Shown one piece after another: positions 36,157-43,663 of a stretch of DNA of 64,000 nucleotides. A program made the position numbers and the translations under genes. Source of the stretch: Chitinophaga lutea (GTDB lineage Bacteria; Bacteroidota; Bacteroidia; Chitinophagales; Chitinophagaceae); the NCBI RefSeq assembly GCF_003813775.1, contig NZ_RPDH01000001.1, positions 930,001-994,000 of the forward strand, written 5' to 3'. The first letter of the stretch is position 1, and every line of letters begins with the position of its first letter. The notes beneath the pieces were generated by a model. The model saw only the letters and a program-made list of their open reading frames with translations. It was not told the origin of the DNA and did no database searches.

Positions 36157-36912
36157 TTAATTCTTCATTTGTTTTTTGAGCATGCTCACCTGTTCCTGCA
36201 GCTGGCTGACCATCCCTGCGAGGTGGTTTACGCTCATACGGTGCTGCTGGCCCATTTTCTGGATCACGGCGTCGGCCTGCCAGATTTCGAGCACTTCGTC
36301 CATATTGACGGGATACGGATCATATTGCGGGTTATCCGATACGAGGGTTACTTTGCTTTTGGAACGGTTGCTTTTTACCACTCTTTTATACACGATACCT
36401 TCGCGGTTGGTCACCACGATGTACGCCTCATTGTTCCGGATATCCTCCCAGCCGTCCACTTTGTGACATACCACCACGGAGCCGGATGGCGTGGGCAACA
36501 TGGAATCACCGGCGATCTCGAACGCGCGGTAACTGCCTGCCCCCAGCATGGGCAGCGTGAAGGTGTTCAGCTCTTCAATGAACTCATCGTCATTGAAGCC
36601 GGCCAGGTAACCGGCCGCCGCTTTGACGGGCACAAACACCACGTTCTGACGTGAGCTGTTGCCCAGCTTCTGCTGACGGCGCCGCTCCAGGAAGCTTTCT
36701 TTCTGCGAGCTCAGGTCGCGGCGCAACAGATCGTCGATGGATACACGAAACATATCGCTGACCTGCTCCAGTACTTCCGTACGGGGCTCCGCCCTTTCTT
36801 CTTCATACGCCCCAAGCAGGGAACGTTTGATGTTGAGGCGGTCGGCAAATTCCTGCTGCGTCCAGCCCTTTTGCTTGCGCAGGTATTTCAGATTACGGCA
36901 AACAGTAGACAT
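36157..36912 (-). CDS. LexA/CI-like repressor: XRE helix-turn-helix plus S24 self-cleaving peptidase domain
   Basis: A 251-residue repressor. Residues 4-62 form an XRE helix-turn-helix (GWTQQEFADRLNIKRSLLGAYE). Residues 93-215 form an S24 domain with the Ala-Gly cleavage pair at 100-101 (VKAAAGYLAG), the nucleophile Ser137 (AGDSMLP) and the general base Lys176 (GIVYKRV). A short coiled-coil tail (SQLQEQVSMLKKQMKN) follows. It should lose repression on RecA-stimulated self-cleavage, like LexA or phage CI. Two CTAA-N5-TTAG palindromes cover its own promoter and two more cover the dinB promoter, so it probably represses itself and dinB. It may be the SOS regulator of this genome, or one of several. 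Confidence 0.92.
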   Translation of the reverse strand: MSTVCRNLKYLRKQKGWTQQEFADRLNIKRSLLGAYEEERAEPRTEVLEQVSDMFRVSIDDLLRRDLSSQKESFLERRRQQKLGNSSRQNVVFVPVKAAAGYLAGFNDDEFIEELNTFTLPMLGAGSYRAFEIAGDSMLPTPSGSVVVCHKVDGWEDIRNNEAYIVVTNREGIVYKRVVKSNRSKSKVTLVSDNPQYDPYPVNMDEVLEIWQADAVIQKMGQQHRMSVNHLAGMVSQLQEQVSMLKKQMKN

Positions 36913-36914
36913 CC

Positions 36915-36950
36915 CTAAATTATTTAGTACAACAATGCTAACAAAATTAG
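36915..36950 (-). promoter_or_regulatory. two CTAA-N5-TTAG operators over the repressor's own promoter
   Basis: CTAAATTATTTAG lies at 36915-36927 and CTAACAAAATTAG at 36938-36950, with centres 23 bp apart. On the minus strand the second contains TAATTTTG, an exact -7 box (36942-36949), and a TTTG lies 21 bp further upstream. A protein bound there would block the promoter. The first operator ends 3 nt from the ATG. Confidence 0.75.
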
Positions 36951-36993
36951 CAATTATTTTTTGTATTTACCAAATTATTCTCCAGGCAAGGCT

Positions 36994-37001
36994 TATTTTT
37001 G
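36994..37001 (+). promoter_or_regulatory. -7 box (TATTTTTG) of the small membrane protein gene
   Basis: TATTTTTG matches TANNTTTG and lies 21 nt before the ATG at 37023, a normal leader length. No well-placed -33 TTTG is seen. Confidence 0.5.
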
Positions 37002-37022
37002 TTCCGGACAAACTCAATTCTT

Positions 37023-37484
37023 ATGCAAACTGTTTTAGGTATTCACTCCATCGTAAGGTGGCTGATACTGCTCTTCGGGCTCTGGGCCGTTATTCGTGCA
37101 ATCATCGGCGTTAGCAGCAAATCCGCTTATGGCGGCGCCGATACCAAGGCCGGTCTTTTTTTCATGATATTCCTCGACATCCAGTTCCTGGTGGGTATTA
37201 TCCTCCTGTTCATCAGCCCCATCACCCAAAGCGCCTTCGGCGACATGGGCGCGGCCATGGGCAATAAAGGCCTCCGCTTTTACACCGTGGAACATGAAAT
37301 ACTGGGATTGGCGGCAGTTGCACTGGTGCACATCGGCCGCAGCAAAATCAAAAAGCTGACGGACGACGCCAGAAAACATAAAACCGCGCTGATCTTCTTC
37401 GGCATCGCAATGGTGCTCATCCTGGCCCTGATCCCCTGGCCGGGCCGCGAAGTAGTGGGCAGAGCGCTGTTCCCTTCTTTCTGA
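37023..37484 (+). CDS. small four-helix membrane protein (cytochrome b/CopD-like)
   Basis: A 153-residue protein with four hydrophobic helices, at about residues 6-24, 38-58, 85-105 and 120-138. Histidines lie in the first and third helices (GIHSIVRW, VEHEILGLAAVALVHIGRSK), which would suit haem binding, so annotations of this family as cytochrome b or CopD-like are reasonable but unproven. I use ATG 37023 (MQTVLGIHS) rather than a TTG at 36999, because the -7 box overlaps the latter. It is divergent from the S24 repressor and ends in a bidirectional terminator. Confidence 0.75.
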   Translation: MQTVLGIHSIVRWLILLFGLWAVIRAIIGVSSKSAYGGADTKAGLFFMIFLDIQFLVGIILLFISPITQSAFGDMGAAMGNKGLRFYTVEHEILGLAAVALVHIGRSKIKKLTDDARKHKTALIFFGIAMVLILALIPWPGREVVGRALFPSF

Positions 37485-37500
37485 TCATTGTCAAACGCAT

Positions 37501-37547
37501 AAAAAAAAGTAAGGACCGTCTATCTGATACGGTCCTTACTTTTTTTA
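37501..37547. terminator. bidirectional terminator
   Basis: An A-rich run and GTAAGGACCGT pair with ACGGTCCTTAC and a T-run around a 9-nt loop, giving a stem of at least 18 bp. It separates the convergent small membrane protein and SdpI-family genes. Confidence 0.95.
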
Positions 37548-37564
37548 TCCCGGGGACGCTTGCC

Positions 37565-38239
37565 TTATCCCTGTGTTTTATAAAATAAACGGTAAGAATA
37601 AATGTACGGCAGCGCAGCCAGCGCGCCGGCCGCAAAAATAAAGAGGAATACGCCGCTCACCACAGTGAGGAACATCCCCGCCACGATGATGACAATCCCC
37701 CCGTACAGCCACAACTTCCCTGCCATATCGTGCGTTTCCACCCAGATATCCACACTTTTCAGCGTCCATGGCGTACGGACACCCACAAAATTATTGGGCT
37801 TCAGATGCCGCAGGTACACGCCGATGAAGGAAACCATCAGCCCCACCCCGATAAACACCCATTTTTCCAGGAAAATACCGCGCCCGACGCTTACGAGGTA
37901 AATAATAACGGTTGTAAACACCGCCAGGTAAATATGTATACGGAATCGTATACGGTAATAATCCCGTATATGCTCCGGCGTCTGCTCGGGATGCACATCG
38001 TCCTCTTCCGGCTTTGGAATGTAACGGAACAAGGCGTAAAGCAGGAAATTGGTAAAAAAGAGGAAAATCATCAGCAACAGGAATTCGCCTTTGTCACCCA
38101 CCCTGTCGGGCACCCCGTTCAGGTTATAGTTGGTGGGAATGGTTTCAGGAAGGCTGCCCCAGATAATGCCGAGATAAATCATGGGGCCAAGCAGCAGGGC
38201 GAGCAGGAGGAACTCCTTGACATAATCCGGATGTTTCAT
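37565..38239 (-). CDS. SdpI/DUF1648-family membrane protein
   Basis: A 224-residue membrane protein. The N-terminal DUF1648 block (IPTNYNLNGVPDRVG after a first helix) is followed by about four further helices. The SdpI-like motif is LKPNNFVGVRTPWTLKS. In Bacillus SdpI gives immunity to the SdpC toxin and titrates a repressor at the membrane; most members elsewhere are of unknown role. The gene is divergent from dinB, with 195 bp between starts. The operator cluster at 38324-38409 lies in that gap and might affect both. Confidence 0.88.
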   Translation of the reverse strand: MKHPDYVKEFLLLALLLGPMIYLGIIWGSLPETIPTNYNLNGVPDRVGDKGEFLLLMIFLFFTNFLLYALFRYIPKPEEDDVHPEQTPEHIRDYYRIRFRIHIYLAVFTTVIIYLVSVGRGIFLEKWVFIGVGLMVSFIGVYLRHLKPNNFVGVRTPWTLKSVDIWVETHDMAGKLWLYGGIVIIVAGMFLTVVSGVFLFIFAAGALAALPYIYSYRLFYKTQG

Positions 38240-38323
38240 GAGTCATATTTTTTTGGTCATTCAACGCCAGGCGTCAACACTCTTTCCGGTAAAAAACCAG
38301 GGGAGGAATGTCACAGCTGGTGG

Positions 38324-38409
38324 ATTAGTTCTCTACTAATACTACATCCTTCGTGCCAAAAAGTTCAAAAATAACATACTAACAACTTTAGCTTTACTAA
38401 TATTTTTAG
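38324..38409 (+). promoter_or_regulatory. operator cluster over the dinB promoter (two CTAA-N5-TTAG sites and an everted pair)
   Basis: CTAACAACTTTAG lies at 38379-38391 and CTAATATTTTTAG at 38397-38409, centres 18 bp apart. The same half-sites occur in the opposite order at 38324-38340 (ATTAGT-TCTCT-ACTAAT). A candidate dinB promoter overlaps: TTTA at 38387, 19 bp, then TATTTTCG at 38410-38417, one mismatch from the -7 consensus. The matching sites at the S24 repressor promoter make that protein the likely binder. Confidence 0.72.
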
Positions 38410-38434
38410 TATTTTCGTTGTAAACAAAAGGTAT

Positions 38435-39682
38435 ATGCTGCTGGATGGCCAAAGGACGATTGCTCATTTTGACATGGATTGTTTTTTCGTCTCCGTGGAA
38501 TGTCTGAAAGACCGGAGCCTGAAAGGCAAACCGCTCCTCGTGGGCGGGCGGGGCGACCGTGGCGTGGTGGCAGCCTGCAGCTATGAGGCGCGCACCTTCG
38601 GCATTCACTCCGCCATGCCCATGAAAATGGCGCTGCGCTTATGTCCGCATGCGATCGTGCGCGGCGGCGATGCGGAGGAATACAGCCGCTTCTCCGCGGA
38701 AGTGACCGCCATGATCTCCGAGGAAGCGCCTTTGTATGAAAAGTCGTCGATCGACGAGTTTTACCTCGACCTCACCGGCATGGACAAATATTTTGGTACC
38801 ATGAAATGGACCAGCGAATTAAGGCAGAAGATTATCCGGAAAACCCAGCTGCCGATCTCCCTGGGGCTGGCCTCCAATAAAATGGTGTCGAAAGTGGCCA
38901 CCAACGAGGCCAAGCCTAACGGGCAGCTCTCCATTCCCTTTGGGGACGAAAAAACATTCCTCGCCCCCATGGCCGTGGATAAAATCCCGATGGTAGGGAA
39001 AGAAACAGCCGCCCAATTACGGCGGCGCGGCGTGGAAACGGTGAAAACCCTCAGCGAGATCCCCATCGGCCTGCTGGAAGCCTGGCTGGGCAAAAACGGC
39101 ATCTCGTTATGGAAAAAAGCCAACGGGATCGACGAAACGCCCGTCATCCCCTATCACGAACAGAAATCCATTTCAACGGAAAATACTTTTTCCTCCGATA
39201 CGATCGACCTGCAATTCCTGCACAGCGAACTGGTACGGATGACGGAGAAAATCGGTTTCGAGCTGCGGCAGCAGGACCGCCTCACCGGCTGTATCACGGT
39301 AAAAATCCGGTATTCGGATTTCGAAACGGTCACCAAACAGATGAGTATTCCCTATACGTCGAGCGACCATGTGCTGCTGGAAAAAGTGAAGGAACTGTTT
39401 CACAAGCTGTACGACCGCCGTCTGCTCGTACGGCTGATCGGGGTGCGTTTCAGCCATCTCGTGTCCGGCAATTACCAGATCAGCCTGTTCGAGGATACAC
39501 ATGAAATGATTTCACTCTATCAGGCGATCGACAGCATCAAAAGCCAGTTCGGTTGGGAATTCATCATGCGCGGCAGCAGCAGCGCGCCGAGATTCGAGCC
39601 CGGCCTGCAACCGTTTATGAAAGAAAAAGCGCCGGTGAAGGAGGCCGTTTTCAAACGGCGGTATCCGGGTTGGGGAAGATGA
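38435..39682 (+). CDS. dinB: DNA polymerase IV, Y-family translesion polymerase
   Basis: A 415-residue Y-family polymerase that copies past DNA lesions at the cost of errors. The palm motifs IAHFDMDCFFVSVE (metal-binding Asp) and SSIDEFYLDLTG (catalytic Asp-Glu) are intact. The helix-hairpin-helix thumb (VDKIPMVGKETAAQLRRRG) and little-finger domain follow. The length is somewhat greater than that of E. coli DinB (351). The basic C-terminus (AVFKRRYPGWGR) follows a spacer that could carry a clamp-binding peptide. The ATG at 38435 lies 18 nt after the -7 box. Control by the S24 repressor is inferred from shared operators. An 82-bp repeat array begins just after the stop. Confidence 0.95.
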   Translation: MLLDGQRTIAHFDMDCFFVSVECLKDRSLKGKPLLVGGRGDRGVVAACSYEARTFGIHSAMPMKMALRLCPHAIVRGGDAEEYSRFSAEVTAMISEEAPLYEKSSIDEFYLDLTGMDKYFGTMKWTSELRQKIIRKTQLPISLGLASNKMVSKVATNEAKPNGQLSIPFGDEKTFLAPMAVDKIPMVGKETAAQLRRRGVETVKTLSEIPIGLLEAWLGKNGISLWKKANGIDETPVIPYHEQKSISTENTFSSDTIDLQFLHSELVRMTEKIGFELRQQDRLTGCITVKIRYSDFETVTKQMSIPYTSSDHVLLEKVKELFHKLYDRRLLVRLIGVRFSHLVSGNYQISLFEDTHEMISLYQAIDSIKSQFGWEFIMRGSSSAPRFEPGLQPFMKEKAPVKEAVFKRRYPGWGR

Positions 39683-39703
39683 AGGGATGATTCTTCAACG
39701 TAT

Positions 39704-40446
39704 GAAATGAAGGTTCGTTCTACCGGTGATATCAGAAACCTGACCGGATAAATGTACTGTGAGAGCAGGCTTTGGATCGGAAGAAATGAAGACGTTCTTT
39801 CTGCCGGTGACGTCAGGAAGGTTCGTCGGGCAAAAGTACAGGGAGACGAGGTTTGGGATTGGAAGAAATGAAGACGTTCTTTCTACCGGCGACATCAGGA
39901 AGGTTCGTCGGGCAAAAGTACAGGGAGACGAGGTTTGGGATTGGAAGAAATGAAGACGTTCTTTCTACCGGCGACATCAGGAAGGTTCGTCGGGCAAAAG
40001 TACAGGTGAGACGAGGTTTGGGATTGGAAGAAATGAAGGCGTTCTTTCTACCGGCGACATCAGGAAGGTTCGTCGGGCAAAAGTACAGTGAGACGAGGTT
40101 TGGGATTGGAAGAAATGAAGGCGTTCTTTCTACCGGCGACATCAGGAAGGTTCGTCGGGCAAAAGTACAGGGAGACGAGGTTTGGGATTGGAAGAAATGA
40201 AAGCGTTCTTTCGTCCAGTGGTAACAGAAAGGTTCGTCGGGCAAAATACAGATGAGACGAGGTTTTGGATTGAAGGAAATGAAGGCGCTCTTTCTGCCGG
40301 TGGCAACAGGAAGATTCTTCGGGAAAAAGTTGGGTGGGACGAGGGTTTGGATTGGAAGACGTAAAGACGATGTTCCTGCCGGTGGCGTCAAAACGAAAGG
40401 ACACAAATAAATTTTCAAGGGATGACATACAACATCAAATAACCGC
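39704..40446. repeat. 82-bp tandem repeat array between dinB and dnaE2
   Basis: The landmark GAAATGAAG followed by a CGTTCTTTCTNCCGGYGAC-like block recurs with repeat starts at 39788, 39870, 39952, 40035, 40117, 40199 and 40281, spacings of 82 or 83 bp, plus a decayed unit at about 39706 and another at about 40364. Inner copies are almost identical. The array fills nearly the whole 771-bp gap. The unit is not a multiple of three, so apparent open frames on both strands only restate the repeat in changing frames. Each unit carries TACTTTTG on the minus strand, an exact -7 word, but no matching -33 element. Confidence 0.93.
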
Positions 40447-40453
40447 AGCATTC

Positions 40454-43438
40454 ATGTACTTAAACTGCAAATCATGGTTCAGCCTGCGCTATGGCACCAT
40501 CCGCACCACGGAGCTCGTGGCGCTGGCGCGGGAAAACGGCATCACGGCAATGGCGCTGACCAATATCAACGCCACTACCGACAGCTGGTTCTTCGTGCTC
40601 GAATGCCAGAAAAACGGCATTAAGCCCATCCTCGGCGTGGAGTTCCGCAACGGGCCGGATTTCAAATACATCCTACTGGCCCGCAATATGGAAGGCTGGA
40701 TGCATATCAACCAATTCCTTTCCCGGCACCTGCAGCAGGATATTCCATTCCCCGATAAAGCCCCCTTGCTGGAGCACACTTTTGTGATCTATGCCTGGGG
40801 CGCCCGTCACCCGGACAGCCTGGCGGCCCACGAGCTGGCAGGCATCCGGCCGCGGGAAATCAGCAAACTGTTCCGCGTAGACACCAAAAAGTACGCCCGC
40901 AAACTGGTCATCCTCCAGCCCCTCACCTTTTCGGACCGCGAAGGGCACGAACTGCATACCGTGCTCCGGGCAGTCGACAATAACATGCTCATCAGCCAGC
41001 TGCCCGTCTCGGAAACAGCCGGCATCGACGAAGGCTTCATCCCCCCGCTGCAACTGCTGGAACATTTTAAAGAGCTCCCGCACATCGTGCAAAACACCAT
41101 CCGGGTGATGCATGAATGCGACATGTACCTTCAGCCGGGGCAGCACCTCACCAAAAAACGGTTCACCCACAGCCGTGAAGCGGATCGCGAACTGCTGCGC
41201 GACCTTGCCCTGGAAGGCATGGGCTACCGCTATCCGCCGTACGGCACGGAAGAAGCGCGGCGCAGGATCGAAAAAGAACTGGACATCATCAACACCCACG
41301 ATTTTAACGCCTATTTCCTCATCACCTGGGACATTATCCGCTACGCCAAACATCGCGGCTTTTTCCATGTGGGGCGTGGCAGCGGCGCCAATTCCATCGT
41401 GGCGTACTGCCTCGGCATCACCAATGTGGATCCCATTGCGCTCGATCTGTATTTCGAACGTTTCCTCAATCCGTACCGCACCTCGCCGCCTGATTTCGAC
41501 CTGGATTTTTCGTGGCGCGACCGAGATGATATCACCCGCTATATTTTCGAGAAATACACGAGCGACCATACCGCCCTGCTAGGCACCGTATCCACCTTCC
41601 AGACCAACTCCATCGTGCGCGAGCTGGGCAAGGTGTATGGGCTGCCGAAGGGCGAGATAGATAAAATCCTGGAACACCCTTACGAAGTGAAACTCGGTGG
41701 CGACAATATCCACCAGCGCATCATCCGTTTCGGGAAAATGCTGGTGCAGAACCACGAAGGCGAAACGCAGCCCTACCCTAACCAGCTGAGCATTCACGCC
41801 GGCGGCATCCTGATCAGCGAAGCCCCCATTTACCGGCACTGCACCACGCACCTGCCGCCCAAAGGATTCCCCACCGCGCAGCTCGACATGCACATGGCCG
41901 AAGCCATCGGCCTGTACAAGTTCGATATCCTGAGCCAGCGCGGCCTCGGGCACATCCGCGATACGATGGATTATGTCCGGGAAAACAAAGGCATCACCTT
42001 CGATATTCACGACAGCAAACCTTTCATGGAAGACGAAGCGGTGAAAAAAAACCTGCAGACCGTCAACACCATCGGCTGCTTTTACATCGAGTCTCCCGCC
42101 ATGCGACAATTGCTGCTCAAACTCCGCTGCAGCGATTACATCACACTCGTGGCCGCCAGTTCCATTATCCGTCCCGGTGTGGCGCAGGCCGGCATGATGC
42201 GGCAGTATGTGTACAACTACAATCACCAGGACGAAGTGAAATACCTGCACCCGGTGATGGAAAGCCTCATGAAAGAAACCTTCGGCGTGATGGTGTACCA
42301 GGAAGACGTGATCAAAGTGGCGCATTATTTCGCCGACCTCGACCTGGCGGATGCGGACATCCTGCGAAGGGCTATGGCAGGGAAGTACCGCGGTCAAAAC
42401 AACTTCGAAAAAATAAAGCAGCAGTTTTTCGACAACTGCGAACGGCTGGGCCGCGACCCGGTGGTGAGCCAGGAAGTATGGCGGCAGATTTCCAGCTTCG
42501 CCAACTTCTCCTTTTCGAAAGCCCACTCCGCCAGCTTCGCCGTGGAAAGTTACCAGAGCCTCTATCTCAAAACCTATTTCCCGGCAGAGTTCATGGTGGC
42601 GGTGATCAATAATTTCGGGGGATTCTATAACCGGGAACTGTATTTCCGGGAACTCCAGAAAACGGGCGTCCAGCTCCATCCGCCGTGTATGAACAACAGC
42701 CTCTACGCCACCCGTATCACCGGCAACGACGTGTACACCGGCTTTATCCACGTGGACCGGCTGGAGCAGGCCTTCATCGAAAAAGCGCTCGCAGAACGCG
42801 CGCTCAACGGGCCTTACACCGGCCTCGAAAATTTCATGGACCGCACCAGCCCCAAACCCGAGCAACTGGAGATTTTAATCCGTATCGGTGCATTCAAATT
42901 CACCGGTCTCACCAAAAAACAATTGCTGTGGGAAAGCTCCGGCCTGCTGAAACTTTCCGGCAGCGACGACTATAACCCGCGCCTGTTCAGCGAGCCTTCG
43001 CGCGACTGGCAGCTGCCCCACCTCGCATACCACCGCCACGAAGACGCGTTCGATGAAATCGAACTGCTCGGCTTCCCGCTGTGCTCTCCGTTTGATGTAC
43101 TGGAGCACGACACCAGCGGCTACCTCCCCGTGGCCGCCATGAAAGAGCATCAGGGGCAGCATGTAAAAATGCTCGGCTACTTCGTGACCATCAAACACGT
43201 ATACACCAGCAAAAACGAGCCTATGTGCTTCGGCACCTTCCTCGACCGGGACGGAGGTTTCCTCGATACGGTGCATTTCCCCGACAGCCTGCGCAAATAT
43301 CCTTTCATGAAGGGCGGCTTCTACATACTCGAAGGCCGTATCACGGAAGAATTCGGGGTATTCACGCTGGATGTGAGTTATATGCGGAAGATCGGGTACT
43401 TCGAAGACAAGGCCCCGGCGTTGAAAAATGCGATGTAA
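40454..43438 (+). CDS. DnaE2-like error-prone DNA polymerase III alpha subunit
   Basis: A 994-residue C-family polymerase, shorter than replicative DnaE and close in size to DnaE2. The catalytic region is intact (FHVGRGSGANS, then PPDFDLDF with the metal-binding aspartates). The helix-hairpin-helix and C-terminal OB fold are present. The N-terminal PHP domain has lost its usual ligands: CKSWFSLRYG stands where HSxYSLLDG is expected and LTNINATT where LTDHGNM is expected, so it should lack metal-dependent nuclease activity. I use ATG 40454 (MYLNCKSWFS); codons upstream belong to the 82-bp repeats. Pairing with dinB and the S24 repressor suggests damage-induced mutagenesis. Its 3' end is duplicated. 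Confidence 0.9.
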   Translation: MYLNCKSWFSLRYGTIRTTELVALARENGITAMALTNINATTDSWFFVLECQKNGIKPILGVEFRNGPDFKYILLARNMEGWMHINQFLSRHLQQDIPFPDKAPLLEHTFVIYAWGARHPDSLAAHELAGIRPREISKLFRVDTKKYARKLVILQPLTFSDREGHELHTVLRAVDNNMLISQLPVSETAGIDEGFIPPLQLLEHFKELPHIVQNTIRVMHECDMYLQPGQHLTKKRFTHSREADRELLRDLALEGMGYRYPPYGTEEARRRIEKELDIINTHDFNAYFLITWDIIRYAKHRGFFHVGRGSGANSIVAYCLGITNVDPIALDLYFERFLNPYRTSPPDFDLDFSWRDRDDITRYIFEKYTSDHTALLGTVSTFQTNSIVRELGKVYGLPKGEIDKILEHPYEVKLGGDNIHQRIIRFGKMLVQNHEGETQPYPNQLSIHAGGILISEAPIYRHCTTHLPPKGFPTAQLDMHMAEAIGLYKFDILSQRGLGHIRDTMDYVRENKGITFDIHDSKPFMEDEAVKKNLQTVNTIGCFYIESPAMRQLLLKLRCSDYITLVAASSIIRPGVAQAGMMRQYVYNYNHQDEVKYLHPVMESLMKETFGVMVYQEDVIKVAHYFADLDLADADILRRAMAGKYRGQNNFEKIKQQFFDNCERLGRDPVVSQEVWRQISSFANFSFSKAHSASFAVESYQSLYLKTYFPAEFMVAVINNFGGFYNRELYFRELQKTGVQLHPPCMNNSLYATRITGNDVYTGFIHVDRLEQAFIEKALAERALNGPYTGLENFMDRTSPKPEQLEILIRIGAFKFTGLTKKQLLWESSGLLKLSGSDDYNPRLFSEPSRDWQLPHLAYHRHEDAFDEIELLGFPLCSPFDVLEHDTSGYLPVAAMKEHQGQHVKMLGYFVTIKHVYTSKNEPMCFGTFLDRDGGFLDTVHFPDSLRKYPFMKGGFYILEGRITEEFGVFTLDVSYMRKIGYFEDKAPALKNAM

Positions 43439-43517
43439 CCCACAATGGATGCAAGTTGCATGCGGGAGACCGGATACTTCGAAGACAAGGCCCCGGCGTT
43501 GAAAGATGCGATGTAAA
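43370..43517 (+). repeat. 78-bp tandem duplication of the dnaE2 3' end
   Basis: The last 23 codons with the stop (from 43370) are repeated from 43448 at a spacing of 78 bp. By my alignment 8 of 69 positions differ and all eight are transitions. Copy 2 still reads GYFEDKAPALKDAM then TAA in its own frame but lies after the gene's stop. A terminator follows directly. Confidence 0.92.
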
Positions 43518-43520
43518 AAG

Positions 43521-43547
43521 AAACGCTCCGTTAATAACGGAGCGTTT
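43521..43547. terminator. rho-independent terminator after dnaE2
   Basis: AAACGCTCCGTTA and TAACGGAGCGTTT pair perfectly over 12-13 bp. It lies directly after the duplicated dnaE2 tail and can act on both strands, ending dnaE2 and the convergent lysC operon. Confidence 0.88.
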
Positions 43548-43663
43548 CGTATAATTTTCCCGTAGACGTAACCGGGCGTTTATTTCTGTAGTCTGATCAT
43601 ATCAGGATTGTCGCGAAGTTTGCCGCAACCTGGCGTCGATGCCAGAGAAGCAGCGCCTCAAAC

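Noticed and set aside
39704..40446. CRISPR array
   Set aside because: Whole units including the would-be spacers are near identical; there are no unique spacers and no cas genes in the window. The same applies to the arrays at 6130 and 35589.
39704..40446. Each 82-bp unit as an active minus-strand promoter because of TACTTTTG
   Set aside because: No TTTG lies at the proper -33 distance in the unit, so the match to the -7 word alone is weak.
39813..40451. A 212-residue minus-strand frame with repeated peptide blocks across the 82-bp array
   Set aside because: The repeated peptides arise because the array is read in changing frames; the unit length (82) is not a multiple of three and there is no plausible start or family match.
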